Assembly (NCBI GenBank): GCA_001797315.1
Contig: MGPC01000014.1
Span: 1 to 64,000, forward strand
DNA from: Curvibacter sp. GWA2_64_110
Lineage (GTDB): Bacteria > Pseudomonadota > Gammaproteobacteria > Burkholderiales > Burkholderiaceae_C
DNA length: 64,000 nucleotides
Direction of reading: 5' to 3'
Positions 53,751 through 63,287 of this stretch are shown here, in pieces. A model generated the notes under the pieces. That model ran no database searches, had not been told where the DNA came from, and was given only the letters and a program-made list of their open reading frames with translations. Both the position numbers and the translations under genes were made by a program. Numbering within the stretch: position 1 is the first letter of the stretch; every line of letters begins with the position of its first letter.

Positions 53751-54464
53751 ATGAGCTCCGATCAAACACTGCACCAGCGCCGCCGCACCCTCACACCTGC
53801 TGAGCTGGCGGGTATTCCCTGGCTGGCCTTGTTGTCCCCGGCGGAACGGGACATCGCCGTGGCCGATCTGCAAATCAGCGAAGCCCAGCCCGGCGATCTG
53901 GTCTGCCGCATTGGCCGCCCGGTGACCTACTGGTTCGGCGTGGTCGACGGCCTGCTGAAGATGAGCGGCGAAAACGCCGATGGCCAGGCCCTGACCTTTG
54001 CCGGCCTGCCGCCCGGCGGCTGGTTCGGCGAAGGCACCGTCCTCAAGCGCGAGATCTATCGCTACAACGTGCAGACCTTGCGCAAGAGCCTGGTGGCCGG
54101 CCTGCCGGTGGACACCTTTCACCAGCTGCTCGATCACTCCATCGGCTTCAACCGCTTTGTCATGAACCAGCTCAACGAGCGGCTGGCGCAGTTCATCGCC
54201 GCGCGCGAGATCGACCGCATGAACAACCCGGACCTGCGGGTGGCGCGCAGCCTGGCGGCCCTGTTCAACCCGGCGCTCTACCCCGGTGTGGGTGAGGTGC
54301 TGCGCATCACGCAGCAGGAACTGGCCTACCTGGTGGGTCTGTCGCGCCAGCGGGTCAACGAGGCCCTGGCCGCGCTGGCGGCGCAAGGCACGATCCGGGT
54401 CGAGTACGGCGGCCTGCGCGTGCTGGATCTGCCGGCACTGCGTTCGCGCATTTTTTCACAATAA
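53751..54464 (+). CDS. Crp/Fnr family transcriptional regulator
   Basis: A 237-residue regulator with an N-terminal cyclic-nucleotide-type beta-roll (about 25-140), a dimer helix, and a C-terminal winged helix containing LAYLVGLSRQRVNEALAALAAQG (quoted by LAYLVGLSRQRVNEAL). It lacks the N-terminal Cys cluster of Fnr, so it is not an iron-sulfur sensor. I chose the ATG at 53751 (MSSDQTL). Being divergent from the ligase/Liv operon, it may control that operon. Confidence 0.85.
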   Translation: MSSDQTLHQRRRTLTPAELAGIPWLALLSPAERDIAVADLQISEAQPGDLVCRIGRPVTYWFGVVDGLLKMSGENADGQALTFAGLPPGGWFGEGTVLKREIYRYNVQTLRKSLVAGLPVDTFHQLLDHSIGFNRFVMNQLNERLAQFIAAREIDRMNNPDLRVARSLAALFNPALYPGVGEVLRITQQELAYLVGLSRQRVNEALAALAAQGTIRVEYGGLRVLDLPALRSRIFSQ

Positions 54465-54499
54465 ATTCAACTCTAGCCCGCGTAAAATAAGCGCAACAA

Positions 54500-54516
54500 G
54501 CTACTAAAACTATAGC
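54500..54516. repeat. GCTA-TAGC intergenic motif, copy 2
   Basis: GCTACTAAAACTATAGC has 17 bases with matching GCTA/TAGC ends. The preceding GCGCAACAA is identical to that before the copy at 1068-1084. It ends 4 bases before the start codon of the pseudouridine synthase gene, so it replaces the usual ribosome-site region there. Confidence 0.6.
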
Positions 54517-54520
54517 ATCC

Positions 54521-55486
54521 ATGTCCGAACAAAAACCACCCGGCAAGTTCCGCCGCACCGCACCGCCGCCCGCGAAGGCGCCTATTCCCGCCGGGCAAAC
54601 CAACACGGCGGCGCATGGCGCCAATGGCACCGTGCGCCTGAACAAGCGCATGGCGGAGCTCGGCATGGCTTCGCGCCGCGAGGCCGATGACTGGATCGCC
54701 AAGGGCTGGGTCAAGGTCAATGGCAAGGTGGCCGAGATGGGCATGCAGGTCGCCCCGGATGTGGCCATCGAGATCGCCCCCCAAGCCCGGGGCCAGCAGG
54801 CGACCCAGGTCACCATCCTGCTCAACAAGCCGATCGGTTATGTCAGCGGCCAGGCCGAAGACGGGCACGAGCCGGCAGCCGTCCTGATCCAGCCGCAGAA
54901 CCGCTGGCGCGACGACAACGCCCGTTTCTTCTTCCACCCCTCGCAGCTGCGCGGCTTGGCGCCGGCCGGGCGGCTCGACATCGACTCCACCGGCCTGCTG
55001 GTGCTGACGCAGGACGGCCGCGTGGCGCGCCAGCTCATCGGCGAAGACGCGGTGATGGACAAGGAATACCTGGTGCGGGTGGTCTACACCGGCATGGCCA
55101 ACGAGGCGGCCGCCACGTCCGCAGCCGCTACCTATGGCGCACGCCCCGCAGCTCGGCCGGCACCGCCCACCCAGCTCAGCCGCATTGACGACGACGACCC
55201 GGTCAGCGCCGATGTGCAGTCCGTCTTCCCGGCCGAGAAGCTGCGCCTGCTGCGCCATGGCCTGAGCCTGGACGGCCAGCCCCTGAAGCCCGCCAAGGTC
55301 GAGTGGCAGAACCCGGAGCAGTTGCGCTTTGTGCTGACCGAGGGCAAGAAGCGCCAGATCCGGCGCATGTGCGAACTGGTCGGCCTCAAGGTGGTCGGCC
55401 TCAAGCGCGTGCGCATCGGTGGCGTCATGCTCGGCAACCTGCCGGTCGGGCAGTGGCGCTACCTGGCGCCGCACGAGAAGTTCTGA
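54521..55486 (+). CDS. rRNA/tRNA pseudouridine synthase (RsuA/RluF type)
   Basis: A 321-residue RNA-modifying enzyme. A disordered, proline-rich N-terminus (1-40) leads to an S4 domain (VRLNKRMAELGMASRREAD) and then the catalytic domain, with the Asp in GRLDIDSTGLLVLTQDG (about 149-165). GKKRQIRRMCELVG near the C-terminus is a family RNA-contact motif. The RluF branch is most likely by the TGLLVLTQDG context, but RluB or RsuA remain possible. There is no clear ribosome site; a palindromic repeat lies directly before the ATG. Confidence 0.87.
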   Translation: MSEQKPPGKFRRTAPPPAKAPIPAGQTNTAAHGANGTVRLNKRMAELGMASRREADDWIAKGWVKVNGKVAEMGMQVAPDVAIEIAPQARGQQATQVTILLNKPIGYVSGQAEDGHEPAAVLIQPQNRWRDDNARFFFHPSQLRGLAPAGRLDIDSTGLLVLTQDGRVARQLIGEDAVMDKEYLVRVVYTGMANEAAATSAAATYGARPAARPAPPTQLSRIDDDDPVSADVQSVFPAEKLRLLRHGLSLDGQPLKPAKVEWQNPEQLRFVLTEGKKRQIRRMCELVGLKVVGLKRVRIGGVMLGNLPVGQWRYLAPHEKF

Positions 55487-55500
55487 TTTTTCTTCGCTCA

Positions 55501-55573
55501 CACGGAAGAAGGCCATGGGCGGCCGCCTCATAGGGCCTCCCAAATCGTTGGCCGCCCATGGCCTTCCTCCGTG
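55501..55573 (+). repeat. Long hairpin module 1 with 25-base loop
   Basis: Arms 55501-55524 and 55550-55573 pair at 23 of 24 positions. The 25-base loop contains CCTCATAGGGCCTCCCAAAT plus CGT (55526-55548). The same 23 bases recur, perfectly inverted, as the loop of module 2. It starts 14 bases after the pseudouridine synthase stop and has no T run behind it. The 320 bases before htpG contain no gene. Confidence 0.92.
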
Positions 55574-55610
55574 AGTCCGGGGTCGCCGCCGCCGAAAACA
55601 CGTATGCCAC

Positions 55611-55687
55611 GCCCTGCGGGTGGACCGGGGCCGGCTGACGATTTGGGAGGCCCTATGAGGAAGCCGGCCCCGGCCCGCCCGCAGGGC
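55611..55687 (-). repeat. Long hairpin module 2 with complementary loop
   Basis: Arms 55611-55636 and 55662-55687 pair at 24 of 26 positions, one further pair being a possible G-U. Their sequence is unrelated to the arms of module 1. The loop (55637-55661) carries 55638-55660, the exact reverse complement of 55526-55548. The region from 55688 to the htpG start has no further repeat. Confidence 0.92.
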
Positions 55688-55806
55688 TTTCCAGTCAACG
55701 CCAACCCTAAAGCCTTGAAACATCTAGAGGCGCCCATAATTCGAGTTTTTGCGCGCACCGCCATTGGTGCATCACCTTGTTTGAACCCAAGACTGTCTTT
55801 CCTCCC

Positions 55807-57738
55807 ATGAGCAAGAAAACCCATTCCTTCCAGGCCGAAGTCGCCCAGCTGCTGCATCTGGTGACCCACTCGCTGTACTCCAACAAGGAAATCTTCCTGC
55901 GCGAACTGGTGTCCAACGCCTCCGACGCCTGCGACAAGCTGCGCTTCGAGGCGCTGAACAACGCCGCGCTGTACGAGGATGCGCCCGATCTGCAGGTGCG
56001 CATCACTTTCGACAAGGCCGCCAAGACGCTGACCATCACCGACAACGGCATCGGCATGAGCGCGCAGGAGGCCATCGACCACCTCGGCACCATCGCCAAG
56101 AGCGGCACGCGCGACTTCATGAGCCGGCTGGAAGCCGACAAGCAGGCCAACGCCAAGGAGCAGGGCCAGTTGATCGGCCAGTTCGGCGTCGGCTTCTACT
56201 CCGGCTTCATCGTGGCCGACAAGATCACCGTGGAGTCGCGCCGCGCCGGCCTCCAACCCGAAGAAGGTGTGCGCTGGACCAGCGGCGGCAGCGGTGACTT
56301 CGAGGTTGAAGCCATTACCCGGCTCGAGCGCGGCACCAGTGTCATCCTGCACCTGCGCGAGGATGCCGACGACTACCTCAACGGCTGGAAGGTCAAGAGC
56401 ATCATCAACAAGTACTCGGACCACATCTCCCTACCCATCCTGATGCAGAAAGAGGAATGGAAGGAAGGCGAGAACAACGAAGGCGGCGGCATGGTCACCA
56501 CCGACGAGTGGGAAACCGTCAACAAGGCCAGCGCGCTGTGGACACGACCGAAAAAAGACGTCACGGCCGAGCAGTACGAAGAGTTCTACAAACAGATCAG
56601 CCACGACTTCGAGGCCCCGCTGACCTGGAGCCACAACCGCGTCGAAGGCGGCACCGAATACACCCAGTTGCTCTACATCCCGGCCAAGGCGCCAATGGAC
56701 CTGTGGAACCGCGACAAGAAGGGCGGCCTCAAGCTCTATGTGAAGCGCGTCTTCATCATGGACGATGCCGAGGCGCTGCTGCCGAGCTACCTGCGCTTCG
56801 TCAAGGGCGTGGTGGACTCGGCCGACCTGCCGCTCAACGTCAGCCGTGAACTGCTGCAGGAAAGCCGCGACGTGCGCGCCATCCGTGACGGCAACACCCG
56901 CCGCGTGCTCGGCCTGCTGGAAGACCTGGCCAAACATGATGTGCCAGCCGCCGATGCCGACGAGGAAGCCAAGGCACAGGCCGGCAAGTTCTCGAAGTTC
57001 TACGCCGAGTTCGGCAGCGTGCTGAAGGAAGGCCTGGGCGAAGACTTCGCCAACCGCGAGCGCATCGCCAAGCTGCTGCGCTTTGCCTCCACCAGCAGCG
57101 ACACGGCCAGCGTGAGCCTGGCCGACTACAAAGCGCGCATGAAGGAAGGCCAGGAGGCGATCTACTACATCACGGCCGACACCCTGGCCGCCGCCAAGAA
57201 CAGCCCGCAGCTCGAAGTGTTCAAGAAAAAGGGCATCGAGGTGCTGCTGATGACCGACCGCGTCGACGAATGGGCGCTGAACTACCTGCAGGACTTCGAC
57301 GGCACGCCGCTGCAATCGGTCGCCAAGGGCGCGGTCGACTTGGGCAAGCTGCAGGACGAGGCGGAGAAGAAAGCGGCTGAAGAGGCTGCCGAGACCTTCA
57401 AGCCCACGCTGGCCAAACTGAAAGAGGCGCTCAAGGACAAGGCCGAGGACGTGCGCGTCACCAGCCGCTTGGTCGATTCACCGGCCTGCCTGGTGGTGCA
57501 GGACGGCGGCATGAGCACGCAGCTGGCGCGCCTGCTCAAGCAGGCCGGCCAGAAAGCGCCCGAGACCAAGCCCATCCTGGAAGTGAACCCCGAGCACCCG
57601 CTGGTGAAGAAGCTGGAAGGCTCGGTGCACTTCAACGACCTGGCCCACATCCTGTTCGACCAGGCCCTGCTGGCCGAAGGCGGCCTGCCGGAAGACCCGG
57701 CCGCTTATGTGAAGCGCGTCAACGCCTTGCTGGTCTGA
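55807..57738 (+). CDS. htpG: Molecular chaperone HtpG (Hsp90)
   Basis: A 643-residue dimeric ATP-driven chaperone of the cytoplasm. The N-terminal GHKL ATPase has NASDACDKL (about 37-45), DNGIGM (79-84) and [10 protein letters not shown] (124-133). The middle domain includes NVSRELLQ with the catalytic Arg, and the C-terminal dimer domain is complete. I chose the ATG at 55807 (MSKKTHSF) instead of the in-frame one ten codons earlier. No heat-shock promoter with clear boxes was identified. Confidence 0.95.
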   Translation: MSKKTHSFQAEVAQLLHLVTHSLYSNKEIFLRELVSNASDACDKLRFEALNNAALYEDAPDLQVRITFDKAAKTLTITDNGIGMSAQEAIDHLGTIAKSGTRDFMSRLEADKQANAKEQGQLIGQFGVGFYSGFIVADKITVESRRAGLQPEEGVRWTSGGSGDFEVEAITRLERGTSVILHLREDADDYLNGWKVKSIINKYSDHISLPILMQKEEWKEGENNEGGGMVTTDEWETVNKASALWTRPKKDVTAEQYEEFYKQISHDFEAPLTWSHNRVEGGTEYTQLLYIPAKAPMDLWNRDKKGGLKLYVKRVFIMDDAEALLPSYLRFVKGVVDSADLPLNVSRELLQESRDVRAIRDGNTRRVLGLLEDLAKHDVPAADADEEAKAQAGKFSKFYAEFGSVLKEGLGEDFANRERIAKLLRFASTSSDTASVSLADYKARMKEGQEAIYYITADTLAAAKNSPQLEVFKKKGIEVLLMTDRVDEWALNYLQDFDGTPLQSVAKGAVDLGKLQDEAEKKAAEEAAETFKPTLAKLKEALKDKAEDVRVTSRLVDSPACLVVQDGGMSTQLARLLKQAGQKAPETKPILEVNPEHPLVKKLEGSVHFNDLAHILFDQALLAEGGLPEDPAAYVKRVNALLV

Positions 57739-57743
57739 ACGCC

Positions 57744-57772
57744 GTGCGCCGTGCCCGGCTGGCGCGGCGCAC
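57744..57772 (+). terminator. Possible terminator hairpin behind htpG
   Basis: GTGCGCCG / CGGCGCAC is a perfect 8-bp stem with a 13-base loop, six bases after the htpG stop. A smaller hairpin TACCC/GGGTA follows (57773-57788). No T run follows either, so it may only protect the mRNA end. Confidence 0.4.
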
Positions 57773-57795
57773 TACCCTTGCACGGGTAAAAACTG

Positions 57796-57814
57796 TGTGA
57801 ACCAGCCTGTCACA
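57796..57814. promoter_or_regulatory. TGTGA-N9-TCACA inverted repeat
   Basis: The half sites equal those of Crp, but the 9-base spacer differs from the usual six. It lies about 60 bases before a TATAGA -10-like hexamer (57872-57877) and upstream of the second Liv operon. It is a candidate operator only. Confidence 0.3.
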
Positions 57815-57928
57815 TCCGGGAGAGGGGAAATACTCATGCGCCCCTCCCCCCCTGGCGCTACCATTAATTTGTATAGATACCATCTGGGCGATCTGACCCG
57901 GATGCGAACAATAAATGGAGACGGGCTC

Positions 57929-57942
57929 ATGGGCCCACCCGC

Positions 57943-57946
<4 letters not shown>
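57929..57946 (+). CDS. Possible five-codon leader peptide (MGPPA) before livG
   Basis: GGAG at 57917-57920 lies 8 bases before an ATG at 57929 that opens M-G-P-P-A-stop. Its TGA overlaps the livG ATG as ATGA. The livG ATG itself has that GGAG 22 bases away, which is too far. Translation of livG may therefore depend on reinitiation after this mini-ORF, which contains two consecutive proline codons. Confidence 0.4.
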
Positions 57947-58703
<757 letters not shown>

Positions 58704-58707
<4 letters not shown>

Positions 58708-59414
58708 ACACGGGGAAGACACTCCTCAAGGTCTCCGACCTGCATGCCTGGTACGGCGAATCGCACATCCTGCATGGCGTGAACTTCGAAATCCGCGAGG
58801 GTGAGCTCGTCACCCTGCTCGGCCGCAACGGTGCCGGCCGCAGCACCACGCTCAAGGCCATTCTGGGACTGACCGGCAAGCGTACCGGCTCGATCCAGGT
58901 CGCCGGCAAGGAAACTATCCACCTACCGACCAACAGAATTGCCCGACTCGGCCTGGGCTACTGCCCGGAGGAGCGCGGCATTTTCTCGACGCTGAGCTGT
59001 GAGGAAAACCTGCTGTTGCCCCCCAAGGTCGGCGAAGGCGGCATGTCGCTGGACGAAATCTACGAGATGTTCCCCAACCTCAAGGAGCGGCGCAACAGCC
59101 CCGGCACCCGCCTCTCCGGCGGCGAGCAGCAGATGCTGGCCATGGCGCGCATCCTGCGCTCGGGCGCCAAGGTGCTGCTGCTGGACGAGATCACCGAAGG
59201 CTTGGCGCCGGTGATCGTGCAGACGCTGGGCCGCGTGATCCGCGCCCTCAAGGCCAAGGGTCTGACCATCATCCTGGTGGAACAGAACTTCCGCTTCGCC
59301 GCACCACTGGCCGACCGTCACTATGTGGTGGAGCATGGCCAGATCGTGGCCACGGTCAACAAGGACGAATTGAGCGAGAAGGCAGCCATGCTGCATGAAT
59401 TTTTGGGCGTGTGA
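58704..59414 (+). CDS. livF: Second Liv-type ABC ATPase (LivF) with Arg in Walker A
   Basis: A 236-residue ATPase. The P-loop reads GRNGAGRST, with Arg where the catalytic Lys normally stands; the codon is CGC, so it is not a misread of one base only. The signature RLSGGEQQML and Walker B VLLLDEITEG are otherwise normal, and VEQN is the switch region. I recall similar Arg variants in Liv-type ATPases of Burkholderiales, so it is likely a subfamily trait. LivG may carry the main ATPase activity. Confidence 0.88.
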
Positions 59415-59443
59415 GTTTTAACAACCATTTCTAGGAGACAAAC

Positions 59444-60664
59444 ATGAAACGCAAACTGATCGCCACCGCCGTCGCGGCCACACTCGTCGGCGGTGCCGGC
59501 TTCGCCCAGGCACAGGGCAAGCTCTCGGGCGATGCCGTCAAGATCGGCGTACTGACCGACATGTCGGGCGTCTATGCCGACTACGGCGGCCCGGGAGCTG
59601 TGGCTGCAGCCAAGCTGGCCGTGCAGGACTTCGGCGGCAAGATGTTCGGCAAACCGATCGAGGTACTCAACGCCGACCACCAGAACAAACCCGACATTGC
59701 CAAGAACGTCACTCAACAGTGGTTCGACCGTGACGGCGTCGACATGACGGTGGAAAACCTGAACTCCGCCGTCGCCCTGACCGTGCAGGCCCTGGGCAAG
59801 GAAAAGAACAAGATCACCATCGTCAATGGCGCGGCCTCCTCGCGCCTGACCAATGAAGACTGCGCCCCGGGCACCGGCATCCACTACCTGATGGACACCA
59901 TCGCCCTGAGCAACGTGGTGGGCAAGGCCATCGTGAAGGACGGCGGCAACAGCTGGTATTTCCTGACGGCCGACTACGCCTTCGGTCACTCGCTGGAGAA
60001 AGACACGAGCGAAGTCGTGAAGGCCACCGGCGGCAAGGTGCTGGGCGCCGTGCGCCACCCGCTGTCCACCGGTGACTTCTCCTCCTTCCTGCTGCAGGCC
60101 CAGTCCTCCGGCGCCAAGGTGGTGGGCCTGGCCAACGCCGGCGGCGATACCGTCAACAGCATCAAGGCTGCAGCCGAGTTCGGCCTGACCAAGAAGCAGA
60201 ACCTGGCTGCGCTGCTGATGCTCATCACCGACGTGCACGCCATCGGCCTGAACACGGCACAGGGCCTGTACCTCACTGAAGGCTGGTACTGGGACCTGAA
60301 CCCCGAAACGCGCGCCTGGGCCGACAAGTTCGGCAAGGTGATGAACGGCCGCAAGCCCAACTCCAACCACGCCAGCGTCTACTCGGCCACCCTGCACTAC
60401 CTGAACGCCGTCAAGGCCGCTGGCACCGACGACACTGCTGCCGTGATGAAGAAGATGCGCGAGACACCCATCAACGACATGTTCGCCAAGGGTGGCAAGC
60501 TGCGTGAAGACGGCCGCATGGTACACGACATGTACCTGTTCCAGGTCAAGAAGCCCTCCGAGTCCAAGGGCGCCTGGGACTATTACAACCTCAAGGGCAC
60601 GGTCAAGGGCGAGGACGCCTTCCAGTCCATCGCCGCCGGCAAGTGCGCTGCGGTCAAGAAGTAA
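59444..60664 (+). CDS. Second Liv-type ABC substrate-binding protein
   Basis: A 406-residue periplasmic receptor with a signal peptide (MKRKLIATAVAATLVGGAGF, cleavage near AQA-QG at 23-25). VKIGVLTDMSGVYADYGG is the start of the ligand domain and YFLTADYAFGHSLE the hinge. AGGAGA precedes the ATG at a good distance. The ligand is not shown by the sequence; relatives are annotated for amino acids or for aromatic and short-chain acids. Confidence 0.88.
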   Translation: MKRKLIATAVAATLVGGAGFAQAQGKLSGDAVKIGVLTDMSGVYADYGGPGAVAAAKLAVQDFGGKMFGKPIEVLNADHQNKPDIAKNVTQQWFDRDGVDMTVENLNSAVALTVQALGKEKNKITIVNGAASSRLTNEDCAPGTGIHYLMDTIALSNVVGKAIVKDGGNSWYFLTADYAFGHSLEKDTSEVVKATGGKVLGAVRHPLSTGDFSSFLLQAQSSGAKVVGLANAGGDTVNSIKAAAEFGLTKKQNLAALLMLITDVHAIGLNTAQGLYLTEGWYWDLNPETRAWADKFGKVMNGRKPNSNHASVYSATLHYLNAVKAAGTDDTAAVMKKMRETPINDMFAKGGKLREDGRMVHDMYLFQVKKPSESKGAWDYYNLKGTVKGEDAFQSIAAGKCAAVKK

Positions 60665-60694
60665 TCCAATCAGCGGCTGACATCAGCCGACAAG

Positions 60695-60717
60695 ACGGGC
60701 CGCGATCGGCGGCCCGT
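60695..60717 (+). other. Stem-loop between binding-protein gene and livH
   Basis: ACGGGCCGC-GATCG-GCGGCCCGT is a perfect 9-bp GC-rich stem with a 5-base loop, 31 bases after the stop. No T run follows, so it is more likely an mRNA-stabilising or partial-terminator element that keeps the binding protein in excess over the permeases. Confidence 0.7.
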
Positions 60718-60737
60718 CACCTTTCCTCCGGACTGCA

Positions 60738-61625
60738 ATGACTGAATTTTTTGGTGTCCCGATACAAGCTCTGATGGGCCAGCTCATGCTCGGGCTCGTC
60801 AATGGCTCGTTCTACGCGATGCTCTCCCTGGGCCTGGCCGTGATCTTCGGCATGCTCAATATCGTGAATTTCGCGCACGGCGCGCTTTACATGGTGGGCG
60901 CCTTCTTTGCCTGGATGCTGCTCAACTACGCCGGCGTCAACTACTGGTTCGCCTTGGTGCTGGCCCCACTGGGCGTGGCGCTGATTGGCATCATCATCGA
61001 GAAAACCATGCTGCGCTGGCTGCACCAGCTCGACCATCTGTATGGCCTGCTGCTGACCTTCGGTCTGGCCCTGGTCCTGGAAGGTATCTTCCGCGAGTTC
61101 TACGGCTCCTCCGGCCTCCCCTATGAACTGCCCGAGTTGTTCCGCGGCGTCTTCGACCTCGAATTCATGATGCTGCCCAAGTACCGCGCCTGGGTGGTCC
61201 TGGTCTCCATCGTTGTCTGCCTGTTCACCTGGTATGTGATCGAAAAGACCCGGCTGGGCGCCTACCTGCGCGCCGGCACCGAGAACCCGAACATGGTCAA
61301 GGCCTTCGGCATCAACGTGCCGCTCATGGTCACGCTCACCTACGCCTTCGGCGTCGGTCTGGCGGGCCTGGCCGGCGTGATGGCTGCGCCCATCTACCAG
61401 GTCAGCCCGCTGATGGGCTCCAACATCATCATCGTGGTGTTCGCCGTGGTGGTGATCGGCGGCATGGGCTCCATCCTCGGCTCCATCCTGACCGGCCTGG
61501 CGCTAGGTCTGGTTGAGGGCCTGACCAAGGTGTTCTATGCCGAGATGTCGACCACCGTGGTCTTCATCATCATGGCCATCGTTTTGCTTGTACGCCCCGC
61601 GGGCCTCTTCGGACGCGAAAAATAA
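60738..61625 (+). CDS. livH: Second Liv-type ABC permease LivH
   Basis: A 295-residue permease with about eight hydrophobic segments. SLGLAVIFGMLNIVNFAHGA (quoted by GMLNIVNFAHG, about 37-47) is the LivH signature and LRAGTENPNMVKAFGIN the coupling loop. Its last base is the first base of the next start codon (TAATG), showing tight coupling. Confidence 0.92.
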   Translation: MTEFFGVPIQALMGQLMLGLVNGSFYAMLSLGLAVIFGMLNIVNFAHGALYMVGAFFAWMLLNYAGVNYWFALVLAPLGVALIGIIIEKTMLRWLHQLDHLYGLLLTFGLALVLEGIFREFYGSSGLPYELPELFRGVFDLEFMMLPKYRAWVVLVSIVVCLFTWYVIEKTRLGAYLRAGTENPNMVKAFGINVPLMVTLTYAFGVGLAGLAGVMAAPIYQVSPLMGSNIIIVVFAVVVIGGMGSILGSILTGLALGLVEGLTKVFYAEMSTTVVFIIMAIVLLVRPAGLFGREK

Positions 61626-62545
61626 TGAAGAAGTCAGTCATCCTCTACGGCGTTCTGCTGCTCGCCCTGCTCGCTGCCCCCTTCGTGGGCTACCCCATCT
61701 TCCTGATGACCTGCCTGTGCTTCGCCCTGTTCGCAAGCGCCTTCAACCTGCTGATCGGTTTCACCGGCCTGCTGTCCTTCGGACACGCCATGTTCTTCGG
61801 TTTTGCGGCCTATGTATCAGGGCATGCCGCCAAGGTCTGGGGCCTGACGCCCGAGCTGGCAGTGCTGGCCGGCACGCTGAGCGCCACTGTCATCGGCATC
61901 TTCACCGGCTGGTTGGCCGTGCGGCGCCAGGGCATCTACTTCGCCATGGTGACCCTGGCGCTAGCCCAGATGATCTACTTCGTCTGCGTGCAGGCGCCCT
62001 TCACCTTTGCGGAGGACGGCATCCAGAGCATCCCGCGCGGCAAGCTGTTCGGCGTCATGGACCTGGCCAACGACCGCGCCATGTACTACTTCGTGCTGGT
62101 GGTCGCCGTGGCCGGCTTTGCGCTGATTCACCGCACCATTCACTCGCCGTTTGGCCAGGTGCTCAAGTCGATCCGCGAAAACGAGCCGCGCGCGCTGTCA
62201 CTCGGCTATGACGTCGACAAGTACAAGCTGGTGGCCTTCGTGCTTTCCGCCACGCTGGCCGGTCTGGCCGGCGCCACCAAGTCGCTGGCGCTGGGCCTGG
62301 CCACGCTGACCGACGTGAGTTGGCAGATGTCGGGCGAAGTGGTGCTGATGACGTTGCTGGGCGGCATGGGCACCATCCTCGGCCCGGCGCTGGGTGCCAG
62401 CATCATCATCACGATGCAGAACTACCTGGCCGACCTCGGCTCCTGGGTCACTATCATCATGGGCGCGACCTTCGTGGTCTGCGTGCTGGTGTTCCGTCGC
62501 GGCATCGTGGGCGAGATCGAGCACCGACTGACCTCAAAATCCTGA
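61625..62545 (+). CDS. livM: Second Liv-type ABC permease LivM
   Basis: A 306-residue permease with about eight to nine hydrophobic segments, GFTGLLSFGHAMFFG near residues 41-55 and SIRENEPRALSLGYD as the coupling loop, both typical of LivM. It ends the operon. The next gene converges on it 25 bases away, with no obvious terminator. Confidence 0.92.
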   Translation: MKKSVILYGVLLLALLAAPFVGYPIFLMTCLCFALFASAFNLLIGFTGLLSFGHAMFFGFAAYVSGHAAKVWGLTPELAVLAGTLSATVIGIFTGWLAVRRQGIYFAMVTLALAQMIYFVCVQAPFTFAEDGIQSIPRGKLFGVMDLANDRAMYYFVLVVAVAGFALIHRTIHSPFGQVLKSIRENEPRALSLGYDVDKYKLVAFVLSATLAGLAGATKSLALGLATLTDVSWQMSGEVVLMTLLGGMGTILGPALGASIIITMQNYLADLGSWVTIIMGATFVVCVLVFRRGIVGEIEHRLTSKS

Positions 62546-62570
62546 AACCGGGGCTGCCCGCTTTCCCCTG

Positions 62571-63266
62571 CTATTCGAAACCGCCCACACGCCGCACCTC
62601 AGCGGCTGCCGGGCTGGCCAGCATGTCGATCAGCATGGCAGCCGCCTGCGGCTGCTCTGCCTTGGCCGCCATTGCCGTGACATACACTGTCGCCAACTCG
62701 AACGCCTTGGGCAGCGGCGCCACCAGCTGCACGCCCGGCGTATAGAGAATCTCGGTGACCTGGGTGCAGCCGATCAGGCCGGGCTCCGTGGCCGCGGCCA
62801 TCTCCTTCATGGCCGTGGCGCCGTTCGGGAAAGGCCGCAGGCGCGGCCCGAGTACGGCATCGATGCCCAACTGTTTGAGCACGTTCATGAAGTGAATGCC
62901 GGCCGTGGCCTTGACCGGGTCGGGGAAATAGATGCCGCTGGCCGCCAGCAGGGCCGCTTTCAGCGCCTCGGGGGTGTCGACCTGTGGCTGCGCTTCACCC
63001 GTCTTCACAGCCACGCCGGTGCGCACGGTACCGAGCGGCCGCGCACTGCCGGCCAGCACATGGCCGTTGGCCGTCAATTCGTCGATCAGCGCCTGGGTCA
63101 GGATCAGCACGTCGCACGGCGTACCCGCCAGCAACTGATCGCGCATCAGACCGACGGCGCCGAAGCTGCCCTCGATGCTACGCCCGGTCTCGTTGTAGAA
63201 CTTGCCGCGCAGCTGGTTGACCAGCCCCTGTGCCGCGCCGCCGCTGAGGATGTGCAATGAACTCAT
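62571..63266 (-). CDS. ModA-like (type 2) substrate-binding protein without signal peptide
   Basis: A 231-residue periplasmic-binding-protein-2 fold resembling molybdate-binding ModA. LHILSGGAAQGLVNQL at residues 4-19 is the first strand and helix, followed by FGAVGLMRDQLLAGTPCDVLIL (quoted by GTPCDVLIL) and IYFPDPVKATAGIHF. There is no signal peptide or upstream in-frame space for one, so it may be cytoplasmic and act as a sensor or scavenger, or its start is misplaced. It follows the TctC gene by 21 bases and is probably co-transcribed with it. Confidence 0.75.
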   Translation of the reverse strand: MSSLHILSGGAAQGLVNQLRGKFYNETGRSIEGSFGAVGLMRDQLLAGTPCDVLILTQALIDELTANGHVLAGSARPLGTVRTGVAVKTGEAQPQVDTPEALKAALLAASGIYFPDPVKATAGIHFMNVLKQLGIDAVLGPRLRPFPNGATAMKEMAAATEPGLIGCTQVTEILYTPGVQLVAPLPKAFELATVYVTAMAAKAEQPQAAAMLIDMLASPAAAEVRRVGGFE

Positions 63267-63287
63267 GAATGAAGTCTCGGGTTGGGT

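Noticed and set aside
55501-55573. Hairpin module 1 as a simple intrinsic terminator of the pseudouridine synthase gene.
   Set aside because: The loop is 25 bases long and no T run follows; the relation to module 2 shows that it is something else.
57849-57877. A clear sigma-70 or sigma-54 promoter for the second Liv operon.
   Set aside because: TATAGA is a fair -10, but nothing like TTGACA lies 16-18 bases upstream and no GG/GC -24/-12 pair fits.
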